A DNA stretch of 23,790 nt. It comes from Stramenopiles sp. TOSAG23-2. Lineage: Eukaryota; Sar. The notes under the pieces were generated by a model. The model searched no databases. It had not been told where the DNA came from and was given only the letters and a program-made list of their open reading frames with translations. The stretch is taken from positions 1-23,790 of the forward strand of contig LT649481.1 of the NCBI GenBank assembly GCA_900128395.1, given 5' to 3'. This document shows positions 1 through 8,017 of the stretch, in pieces. The position numbers were made by a program, and so were the translations under genes. Position 1 is the first letter of the stretch. Every line of letters starts with the position of its first letter.

Positions 1-414
1 ATACAAAAATCACCTCATCCTAACTCACACCCTTAAAAAACAAATGTAGGGCCCTCGCCGTATGGCATTTTTTTAATATAATATAAATAGTTAAATAGTA
101 GTGGTGAGATGATGATGTCCAAATAATTTAACCCACATCCAAAACAAAACTATTTGATTGACGATCGATAAATAAATAATTCCGAAAAGATTTAGAAGCA
201 GAAGGAAAAGAGAAATATTTGTGTACGAAGACTATTATGAAGAGGATATTGTATGTATGTAATAATATATATATACATGTATATAGTATAATACGTAATA
301 AATTATTAACACCACGACATATTATCAGTTTGGTTTCATTTGTATCATTTTATTAAATATATATATATATATATTATCTAATTTTATTAATAATTGAATA
401 GTACAAATATTATC
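1..414. other. Upstream non-coding stretch
   Basis: No supportable gene is seen here. The sequence is AT-rich with frequent stops in all frames. An (AT)n tract around 356-375 lies about 40 bases before the ATG of the SET-domain gene and is probably part of its promoter or short 5' UTR. Confidence 0.5.
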
Positions 415-1554
415 ATGGCAACTGCAGCAAAATTAATAAAGCAGAAATCTAGGCAACCAACTTCAACGAGAAAGGAAATTGCATTTGGGCTGCGTGCATT
501 AGCACAGTCAAATGTTATACAATTGATGTGGACTGGGATATCTTATTTTGATGGGAAATATTATACCATCTCAAAACGTGATGTTGATGCGCGTAGGATG
601 TCCCCATTAGATACGCATAAAATTTCTAGTAATGATATAAACAAGGAGAAAAATATTAATTTCCCATTACATGCATATTTACATCAAAAAACTGGGAAAG
701 AATGTTGTGTATTGATCCATAATCAGAACGCTTCGTGGCTTGCAGCTCAAAATTGGATTGAAAATGCTTTGCCTCCATGGGATTGTAATTGTGCGATGTT
801 TGCACGCCCTGGTGAAGTTGCGGAGGTGAAAGTTCCATATATTCTTGAAAATTTAGATGATATTGGTAAGATTGAAAAACATAATTATGAATTAAATAGT
901 GAGACAAAGTTAGCCATATTACCAAATCGTGCTATCGCTGTCTTTGGTCATTCAATAAACCATGCAGTCATGCGCTCTATCTATTTAAATTTTGCAATTG
1001 AGACGATGAGAAACATTGTATCAACAGGACGTGAAAATGCACGTCTAGCTGAACCAAAAGAATTGCTTGATCAAAATTATGTATGGGATACAAATCCATT
1101 ATTTAGTAATGCAAATCATGAAATGAACATATTGAAAAAAGCAATGGACTTGCCTCTATGGTGGGACCGAGTGGATTTAACAGAATATTCGGATGATAAT
1201 TTAGATGAAATGTCATTATTAGCTGCTGTATCTATACCACCAGATACAGAAATTGCTACTGTTGGTGGTACTATATTAACAAAACCAACCAAACATACAG
1301 TACGACTTGCGACAAAGGTTCATTTGCATATGACAGATGGTGGTGGTGCAGCAGATTCTGTTTTTACTCGTTTAAATCACAGTTTCAATCCAAATGTACT
1401 TGCCAGACCAAATCCACAAAAAGAATGCATAACATTTAGGGCGTTAAGGGCAATAGATGCTGGTGAAGAATTAACGTTTGATTATACTTCAACGGAGGAT
1501 AGCGTTTTTGCTTCACCATTTGTAGATATAGAAACCGGTATGAAAGTTGGATAA
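415..1554 (+). CDS. SET-domain protein with a degenerate class II aldolase-like N-terminal half
   Basis: A 379-residue protein. The open frame extends back to a TTG at 394, but the first ATG is at 415 and is chosen as the start. The C-terminal part (about 262-365) has SET-domain hallmarks: NHSFNPN at 321-327 and GEELTFDY at 350-357, the latter ending in the Tyr expected at the methyltransferase site. No post-SET Cys cluster follows; the protein stops about 20 residues later. Residues about 20-210 follow the layout of the class II aldolase/adducin fold: an RALAQ-type first helix, LHAYLH, VLIHNQN, EVAEVKVPYI and a NRAIAVFGHS strand-turn. The metal-binding residues usual in that family (HxH and NHG) read IHNQ and NRA, so the aldolase half is probably not catalytic. 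By family knowledge SET proteins methylate protein lysines with SAM; the substrate here is unknown. The aldolase assignment rests on pattern only. Confidence 0.85.
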   Translation: MATAAKLIKQKSRQPTSTRKEIAFGLRALAQSNVIQLMWTGISYFDGKYYTISKRDVDARRMSPLDTHKISSNDINKEKNINFPLHAYLHQKTGKECCVLIHNQNASWLAAQNWIENALPPWDCNCAMFARPGEVAEVKVPYILENLDDIGKIEKHNYELNSETKLAILPNRAIAVFGHSINHAVMRSIYLNFAIETMRNIVSTGRENARLAEPKELLDQNYVWDTNPLFSNANHEMNILKKAMDLPLWWDRVDLTEYSDDNLDEMSLLAAVSIPPDTEIATVGGTILTKPTKHTVRLATKVHLHMTDGGGAADSVFTRLNHSFNPNVLARPNPQKECITFRALRAIDAGEELTFDYTSTEDSVFASPFVDIETGMKVG

Positions 1555-2033
1555 TAAAGAGATTACGTGCGTGCGTGGTGAGTTTATTACATGAGAGAGT
1601 CCAAGAAAAAATTTCAGGGTGATGTTCATTTGTAATATATGATAGAAGAATTGATTCAATATATGATATTATGATATAAAAAATTCTCTTATTCATAATA
1701 TTTAAAGATTTTATTTACTCATACTGTTATATTCACTATATATGTGTAATTATCAAAAATAATTAATACTATTACCTAAACAGAGTTGCATAAAATGAAA
1801 GAGTGTGAAAGAATTATTTATGTTGTTGTGTACTTCGTAGATATTATGATATATATCAATATATAAAGTACAAAAATAATTATTGGAGAGTGTAAAAATA
1901 TATACGTATACGAGCCTCGTATATTTACTACAAGTCAAACATGCAACATGCAAAATTACTCCCGCGCACACACAGAGAAAGAAAGTGAAGAATACACACA
2001 GACATCATATTAAAACCACACTTTTTTTCTATT
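1555..2033. other. Intergenic region between convergent genes
   Basis: This separates the plus-strand SET gene from the minus-strand secreted-protein gene, so it should hold both 3' UTRs. It is AT-rich. The short open frames on either strand lack coding character and I see no recognisable element. Confidence 0.5.
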
Positions 2034-2672
2034 TTATAAAGACGGTTTACATAAATTATTTTCACATCCATCTGGTAAAAGAAATAAACTTGGATCCTGA
2101 GTACCTACGGCCAAACTCGTAGGATCAAAATGATAATCTTGTCGACCTTCATGTGCAGGAAATGTAAATACTAATGGTGTTCCGGCATTATTATCTACCT
2201 CATCGTAAATGTGACATCCTTTAGGTCCAGCAAGTTTTGGAAAACTAAATTCATTAGCACGGAGTTTTGAATATACTTCTGTAATAGTTCCATTAAATGT
2301 AGCATTTGTTTTTACAGCCCAGTCAGGAGGAGACGCCTTAATAGAAGGCATATCTAAACAACATTCTTTTTCATTAGGTGGTAAAGGTTTTTCTAATATA
2401 CGGTACAAGCCTGTTGGTGTAAAAAATATAGTACATGGTAAATTTGAATTATAAAAGTGTACACATTCAACTGCACCTGCCCCATGTTCTACGCGCTGTG
2501 ATTGTTTCGTCCAATCATAATACATCGTGCCTGATATCGGTATACCAGTACCAGTTGCTAATGTAATATTGGATACAAACTTAATTGAAAATTGTTCTGG
2601 CCACTTCGTTGGAATTTCTCCATTGGCAGAAAGTAATAATACCGATGATAATAATAATAAGAGTTGCATCAT
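2034..2672 (-). CDS. Small secreted Cys-rich protein, possibly ependymin/LVN1.2-like
   Basis: A 212-residue protein starting at the first of two consecutive ATGs (2670-2672); the open frame extends two codons further to a TTG. Residues 1 to about 18 form a classic signal peptide with a poly-Leu core. The mature part has eight Cys, including an ECC pair and a terminal CENNLC, which suggests four disulfides. It also has three N-glycosylation sequons (NIT, NAT, NGT). The order of elements (a KWPEQF start, GTMYYDW, an ECC pair, PPDWAVKTNATFNGT, a terminal FDPTSL and final Cys pair) resembles the small secreted ependymin-related/LVN1.2 type proteins. That family call is by pattern and tentative; no enzymatic residues are evident. 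Expected location is extracellular or in the secretory path. Confidence 0.8.
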   Translation of the reverse strand: MMQLLLLLSSVLLLSANGEIPTKWPEQFSIKFVSNITLATGTGIPISGTMYYDWTKQSQRVEHGAGAVECVHFYNSNLPCTIFFTPTGLYRILEKPLPPNEKECCLDMPSIKASPPDWAVKTNATFNGTITEVYSKLRANEFSFPKLAGPKGCHIYDEVDNNAGTPLVFTFPAHEGRQDYHFDPTSLAVGTQDPSLFLLPDGCENNLCKPSL

Positions 2673-3104
2673 TATCAAAATATATAATTTAATTGTTGTG
2701 TTTATATATATAGATATATAATATATAATATTATTTTTGTATTAAATGTTTGCTTCTATTAGATCTATATATATATATATTTGCATCAAAATTATTATAC
2801 TTCAATATATGATATTTTCCTACCAATTTCCGGATTAACAGGTACACAGGACTGGTTATTGGCAATGAACAAATAACCAGTGCTGTGTAGGCGCACCACT
2901 TTTATGGATAATGGACCCGATTAGGAATATACACAATAAGTGCATCAGTATACAAGTATAGTATATAGTCATAGAAAAAAATTGAAAAAATTAAAAAATC
3001 TTATTTTTTATATATACATATATATACATATTAACACAAATCATTGTGATGGTTTTTATAGACGATAGGAACCATGAAGAAATTCTCTCCCAATATTATA
3101 TATT
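2673..3104. other. Intergenic region with a strong hairpin island
   Basis: This lies between the 5' end of the secreted-protein gene and the 3' end of the aldo/keto reductase gene, both on the minus strand. (AT)n tracts sit at about 2703-2730 and 2766-2780. A less AT-rich island at about 2820-2930 carries the long inverted repeat listed separately. No open frame is convincing. Confidence 0.6.
2843..2889. repeat. Long near-perfect inverted repeat (hairpin)
   Basis: The left arm 2843-2860 pairs with the right arm 2872-2889 across an 11-base loop. Seventeen of 18 positions pair, with one internal G/G mismatch (2850 with 2882). The arms contain ACTGGTTATT and AATAACCAGT. It sits upstream of the secreted-protein gene and downstream of the aldo/keto reductase gene. 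It could be a small structured RNA, a remnant of a miniature inverted-repeat element, or a 3'-end or insulator structure. The sequence alone does not decide. Confidence 0.75.
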
Positions 3105-4220
3105 TTAAAATTGAATATTTTTATCATAAAGACCAAGATCTTTTGCTTCTTTCCATAATTCCATTGGTATTGTTTTTGAATCTGATGCAGCTTTTAAATT
3201 TTGTTCTACTTCATCTTTAGATTTCATACCAAGCACAACTTTCGAAACAATAGATGGTGCAAAAGCAAATCCGATTGCAACAGATTCAACTGTTTTACCA
3301 TATTTTTGTGCTAGCTCATGCCATTTATTCATTTTCTTTTGTGCTTCTTTCCATTTAACGTTTTGTCTACCCGAGCCAGCATTAATATGATATAAACCAG
3401 ACCAAACACCAGCAACATGAACTGATATTCCTCTTCGATGGCATTCTTGCATTACTTCATATCCATCTTGACGAAATAAATTAAATGAATATGCTAATAA
3501 AATATTATCAAATGTTCCAATTGGTTTGCTCTTCAAGATATTTATTATAACATCTGGTGTCCATTTCGTTGTTGTTAATCCACCAGAATTTTTTGTTATG
3601 ATAGTATGATCAACATTAGCATTCATTCCTATCGACACACACTTTATTTTTCCAATTTTACGAAGATGAACCATGCCATCAATTAAACCATCATTATTCT
3701 TGATTGCATTTTCTATTCCATTTTCCACGCTGTCTGGATCGTGCATCCGTAACGTATGTATACTTATTGGTTTATTTTGGACAATACTCATACGTTCAAT
3801 ACTTTCTTTGTGTGATAATTCTGCACCATTAAAAGTATAATTTGGAACTAATACTCGTTGATCATTGGGTATTGAAAATGGTTTAAACGGTGTTGGTGGA
3901 ACCAAGGCAATATCATTCATACGAGATATGTTTCTTATTACTTTACCACATTTTGTAATAAAAATTGCTTTGTATCCTAATTTTGAATTATATATTGCTT
4001 CTCCTAAATTATCTTCTGAATTACCATATAATGGTGCAGTATCAAATTCATAAATACCATTAGATAATGCACTATGTACAGCTTCATCACGTATCTTTTT
4101 GGATAAATTCCCCCACGTCTCATTTAACATGGTACATCCAAAAATTATATTTGACGGTAAAATTTCTTGATTTGGTATTAAATTTAATGGCGTTAGGTTT
4201 AATATGGCTTTTGATGACAT
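3105..4220 (-). CDS. Aldo/keto reductase family oxidoreductase (aldose-dehydrogenase-like)
   Basis: A 371-residue NAD(P)-dependent TIM-barrel oxidoreductase starting at ATG 4218-4220. The catalytic tetrad of the family is visible: Asp60 and Tyr65 in FDTAPLYGNSE, Lys90 in IFITKCGK, and His160 in LRMHDPD. The N-terminal strand-turn IIFGCTMLNETWG and the later VSIGMN, ILLAYSFNLF, GISVHVAGVWSGL and VVLGMKS blocks fit the barrel and cofactor-binding segments. The long insertion after Lys90 and the overall layout resemble the D-threo-aldose/L-fucose dehydrogenase branch. The substrate cannot be fixed from sequence. No targeting peptide is evident, so it is likely cytosolic. It is transcribed divergently from the glucosidase II beta-like gene. 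Confidence 0.9.
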   Translation of the reverse strand: MSSKAILNLTPLNLIPNQEILPSNIIFGCTMLNETWGNLSKKIRDEAVHSALSNGIYEFDTAPLYGNSEDNLGEAIYNSKLGYKAIFITKCGKVIRNISRMNDIALVPPTPFKPFSIPNDQRVLVPNYTFNGAELSHKESIERMSIVQNKPISIHTLRMHDPDSVENGIENAIKNNDGLIDGMVHLRKIGKIKCVSIGMNANVDHTIITKNSGGLTTTKWTPDVIINILKSKPIGTFDNILLAYSFNLFRQDGYEVMQECHRRGISVHVAGVWSGLYHINAGSGRQNVKWKEAQKKMNKWHELAQKYGKTVESVAIGFAFAPSIVSKVVLGMKSKDEVEQNLKAASDSKTIPMELWKEAKDLGLYDKNIQF

Positions 4221-5086
4221 ATTATTAATTGAATAAAATAGAAAAAAAAATTTTGGTTACAATCTGTTTACGTTCTTCGAAATTACTAAAATATTTCAAA
4301 AACAAATGTATTTTATGTATGCATATACTATAGTGCTATAAAAATCTTCTGAAAATCTATATATATATATAAAAAAAAAAAAGATACGTATTATATTATA
4401 CACGTATCTTTCTTCCAACTCTGTGTGAAAAGATAAAGATATATATCTCTTTTTTTCACAATACAAGTTAAAAGTTGTTTGACATTAGACACAAAACAAA
4501 GCCCAAAAATCGATGAAAAACCTTAATTAAATTTTTAGCATATAAATAGTACTTATTTTTACCACAACATCCTTACCGTCAACTTTTCTTATAGGCTGGA
4601 ATAGTCGTCTTATACTTCTAGAATAGGGCTGGAGTGATATGTTTTTTCTCGAAGTTCTCGGTTCTCGGTCTCTCGAGGTTGATAAATAAAATTTTATTAT
4701 ATACTAATAAGTACAAATTACACATCAAACAACCTCGTGTTCAACAAAAACCACCCACAAATTCGAATAAGTACACAAAAAATACAAAAACATCATGAGA
4801 ACATATATATTCGTCATAACTACTCAATCAGGATTAATATATATAAAAGATAAAACAATTTATAAAATAGTTTCATTATCAAATAATTTATACATATATA
4901 TATATATAGCAATTCAATTGCTTCAGTGATTTTATTTTTCATTTTTTTTTATATTACAAATTATATTCTTTCTCATTTTAATATATTAATAATTTTAAAG
5001 TAAAATATCTTATTTTATTCTCTGAGTAATATATAATATAGTATATATCAATAAAATCATATATAGTATAACGAAAAAATTATAAA
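4221..5086. other. Divergent intergenic region
   Basis: This 866-base stretch separates two divergently transcribed genes and should contain both promoters. No gene is supportable. It holds two small inverted repeats: AAGATACGT/ACGTATCTT arms (4381-4389 and 4402-4410) and TGTGAAAA/TTTTCACA arms (4424-4431 and 4453-4460). It also has a stuttered CTCG-rich patch at about 4648-4678 and AT tracts near 4900-4910 and 5027-5068 ahead of the plus-strand ATG. Confidence 0.55.
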
Positions 5087-6862
5087 ATGAAACAAGTTTT
5101 ACATATGAAAATTATAACAATATTAGTAATTGCATTAGTATATGGTATTTCAAATGCAACTTCATCATTACCATCATCAAATTTAAATAAAAAAATAATC
5201 AGCAAAACACGTGGTGTACATCCAAAAGATATGTCAAAATATCAACCAAAAAACGATGATACGTTTACTTGCAAAGGTAGTAGTACCACTACGGAAGAAA
5301 AAATAATAATAATACCATCATCTAGTATCAATGATGATTTTTGTGATTGTACTTTAGACGGTCTGGATGAGCCAGGTACATCAGCATGTTCGTACCTGAA
5401 AACATCCCGTTTTCATTGTAAAGCAAATCCATCAAAAAGTTTTTATATTTTTACAAGTCGTGTTGATGATGGTATATGTGATTGTTGCGATGGTGAGGAT
5501 GAAATGGATATTATTTGTCCAAATAATTGTAAAGCGCTTGCAATACAAATGTTACAAACGAAAAAAGAAAAAGCTTCGAAATTTATTGAAGGTTTAAAAA
5601 TTCGTGAAACATACGTAAAAAAAGCAAAAAGTCAACTGAATAATTTTGTAAAAGAACGTGAATCGTTACATCGACAAACCAAATCGATTGATTTGAATAT
5701 GCCACGATTGGAACAAATTGCTGAACGATACAAAGAAATTGAAGATTCCTATAAGAAACAAATAGAATATCGTGCTGAAATGAATTATATTCGTAAAATT
5801 AAATTGCGACAATTGGATTTAAATACATTACGAACCATTTTACTGCCAAATTTGTGTATACAAGGTGGAAAAAGTGGTATGGAAGCATTGATGGAACAAT
5901 ACAAGATTGATATTGTTGTAGAAGAAAATAAAAATAGTACGATATATCAATTGTTTTTTCAACAATTTATCAACAATGAATCATCAGAAAATTCTGATGA
6001 AGAAGGAAAAGAAGATCTTGGTTTTCAATTAATTGATTTAGTAATGGATAATAATAATAATAAAAAAGATGAAACGACAACAAATGTAAAGCACGGTAAA
6101 TACAATGATCAAATGCAAAAGACTGCATTACTCCATCATATAATGGAAATAGCTAGAAAAACCAACCATTTCGAATATCTTGCATTAATATCATTAGAAG
6201 AATATGAAAATATACAATCTAAAATTGAAACAGAAAAAGTATCAAAATTAAATGTTTTCCAAGGATTATTACATTGGTTTATGAAAGATGATGTGAAAGA
6301 ATACGATCATACGATTGAACAGTATGCAAAAGAATTAAGTAAATCACTTGATGATCCTGGAAAAGATTTTAAACATAGTATGGCATTATCATCAAAAAGT
6401 AATTTAGAATATGCACAACGAATTAAAAGTACCCTTTTAAGTGATCATAATAGTTTAGTCAATATGGGTAAAACTGATTTTGGAGAAGGAAATGCATATT
6501 TATCCATGTACAATGAATGCTTTTCCAAGAAAGCTGGGAAATATAAATATAATATTTGTCCATTTAAACGTGCAGATCAAGATGGAACTGCATTAGGTCA
6601 TTTTGATTCCTTATATAGTAAAGGTGGATCTGGAAAAGCAAATATGATTTATAAAAATGGTAGACGTTGTCCTGGTGGTCAACAACGTGAATTAAAAGTT
6701 GTATTTTATTGTGGAAAAGAAAATGAAATTACATCCGTATCAGAACCATCCCCATGTAGTTATGTTGCGAAATTTGTATCACCAGCTGTATGTGGTGAAC
6801 AAGAAAAACGTTTTGTTGAAAATGTACAAGAGTTAATAAAAGATGCAGGATTGGAATTGTAA
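5087..6862 (+). CDS. PRKCSH: Glucosidase II beta-subunit-like ER protein (PRKCSH family)
   Basis: A 591-residue protein. Residues 1 to about 25 form a signal peptide; a second in-frame ATG at 5105 would also leave one intact. Next comes the GII-beta N-terminal module: RGVHPKDMSKY, a Cys-rich LDL-receptor-A-like pair with DDFCDCTLDGLDEPGTSAC, and SRVDDGICDCCDGEDE. A long charged, helical middle (about 150-460) contains an acidic stretch near 295-310. The C-terminal MRH lectin domain (about 473-580) keeps the expected sugar-binding residues: Gln in CPFKRADQ, Arg in GRRCPGG, and Glu and Tyr in EPSPCSY. In the family, the beta subunit holds and targets the alpha subunit, which trims glucose from N-glycans in the ER. 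The usual HDEL-type retrieval signal is absent; the protein ends AGLEL. An AATAAA lies at 6926-6931. Confidence 0.92.
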   Translation: MKQVLHMKIITILVIALVYGISNATSSLPSSNLNKKIISKTRGVHPKDMSKYQPKNDDTFTCKGSSTTTEEKIIIIPSSSINDDFCDCTLDGLDEPGTSACSYLKTSRFHCKANPSKSFYIFTSRVDDGICDCCDGEDEMDIICPNNCKALAIQMLQTKKEKASKFIEGLKIRETYVKKAKSQLNNFVKERESLHRQTKSIDLNMPRLEQIAERYKEIEDSYKKQIEYRAEMNYIRKIKLRQLDLNTLRTILLPNLCIQGGKSGMEALMEQYKIDIVVEENKNSTIYQLFFQQFINNESSENSDEEGKEDLGFQLIDLVMDNNNNKKDETTTNVKHGKYNDQMQKTALLHHIMEIARKTNHFEYLALISLEEYENIQSKIETEKVSKLNVFQGLLHWFMKDDVKEYDHTIEQYAKELSKSLDDPGKDFKHSMALSSKSNLEYAQRIKSTLLSDHNSLVNMGKTDFGEGNAYLSMYNECFSKKAGKYKYNICPFKRADQDGTALGHFDSLYSKGGSGKANMIYKNGRRCPGGQQRELKVVFYCGKENEITSVSEPSPCSYVAKFVSPAVCGEQEKRFVENVQELIKDAGLEL

Positions 6863-7220
6863 AAAAGGGGTGTGTTATTATAGAAGATATGTTATTATAC
6901 GTATAACATATTTTAATTTATATTAAATAAAATAGCTATTATGAGTAGTTGATACTCTATCTATTTACCTTCATTGGTATTTTCGATTATGAGAATATCA
7001 ACACACTGTGTGAGATAGATTATTTCAGTTATTTTATTCTTTTGAAGAGTAGGAATTATCATGAGTAAATTAAAAATAAATTATGCGTGTAAATTAAAAT
7101 TAAATAAAATACACTTTCGTATAATAATATAAATAATGATGAAAAATTGTCAAAAATTATCAAACTTGTTCTGTTTTTTACCCTTTTTTACTTTGTTTCT
7201 ACGAACGTTCGTTACTAGCA
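6863..7220. other. Intergenic region between convergent genes
   Basis: This holds the 3' flanks of the glucosidase II beta-like gene (+) and the 174-aa gene (-). A 9-bp stem (6887-6895 with 6903-6911) lies 25 bases after the plus-strand stop and precedes AATAAA at 6926-6931, consistent with a 3'-end structure. A 12-bp perfect palindrome, ACGAACGTTCGT, lies at 7201-7212. No gene is convincing; the plus-strand open frame at 7136-7351 overlaps the opposite gene and looks non-coding. Confidence 0.5.
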
Positions 7221-7745
7221 CTACTTTGGAAAACAATCACGTATTAATTGTAGATTTTCTTTTACAATTTTTAAGCCACCATCATCAATACATGACTGTT
7301 CGCTTAGATCAGCATTTAAAACTACTTGTGCAAGACGTTTGTTATTATTAAATAATCTTATCCAAATATGACCCATTTGAGTGCAAACCACTCTTAAACC
7401 ATGGCAATTTCCATCTTTTCTACACTCTTCTACAACGTTAGCTTTATATTCATATCGAACAATACCTTGCATCTTTTGTGAGCTTGTCAATCCACCACAA
7501 ACATTGCGTTTGTTTTTTTTACCTGCAAATGGAACATTTGCTTTAAAGGATGGGCAATATTTAGCTTCGTTAAACCAGCTTAAATCTTTTTCTCCAATTA
7601 ATTCAAGAAACTTGGTATACAATTCAACATTCCTGTTTTCATTGAATGTTTTATATTTTTTTTGAGCAACTTCATGTAAATTTGGTATAGTTGGATCGCT
7701 TTTGAACATAGTGATTGTTCGTTCTAGTGTTGATATTGTTGACAT
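7221..7745 (-). CDS. Hypothetical 174-residue protein
   Basis: An ATG-started open frame with codon use like its neighbours. I do not recognise the family. Residues 1 to about 60 look helical (TLERTITMFKSD, NVELYTKFLELIGEKDLSWF). A more beta-like half contains NVCGGLTSSQKMQGIVRYEY, LRVVCTQMGHIWIRLF and RLAQVVLNADLS. Six Cys are present and there is no signal peptide or membrane segment, so it is probably a soluble intracellular protein. It converges with the glucosidase II beta-like gene and runs in the same direction as the downstream-numbered acidic-tail gene. No function can be proposed. Confidence 0.72.
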   Translation of the reverse strand: MSTISTLERTITMFKSDPTIPNLHEVAQKKYKTFNENRNVELYTKFLELIGEKDLSWFNEAKYCPSFKANVPFAGKKNKRNVCGGLTSSQKMQGIVRYEYKANVVEECRKDGNCHGLRVVCTQMGHIWIRLFNNNKRLAQVVLNADLSEQSCIDDGGLKIVKENLQLIRDCFPK

Positions 7746-8017
7746 GGTGTATTTATTCGTAAATGGAGTTAAGAAGAAATGTATGATTTGAAATGTTCTA
7801 TGTACGTATATTACTTGTGTTTTCTTATATATAATTTTTCATTTTAATATTTAATATTAGTAAAAATTTATTTGTCTCTCTCGCTCTCTCGTCCTCCACC
7901 ATATACCCTCTCTGACCATACACCACTGTGTATATATGTATATATATTCTTTTTTTAACTTCTTGTATTTAATCAATGCCTTTGGATGAAATTCACATAA
8001 CATATATATATATAAAT
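7746..8017. other. Short intergenic region with CT-rich tract
   Basis: This lies between two minus-strand genes. It contains a CT-rich stretch at about 7873-7915 and alternating TA/TG runs at about 7931-7948 and 8001-8014. No gene is seen. Confidence 0.45.

Noticed and set aside
6858-6885. A short intron after the glucosidase II beta-like frame that might add an HDEL end
   Set aside because: The would-be intron is only about 26 bases and the downstream frame does not give a retrieval signal.
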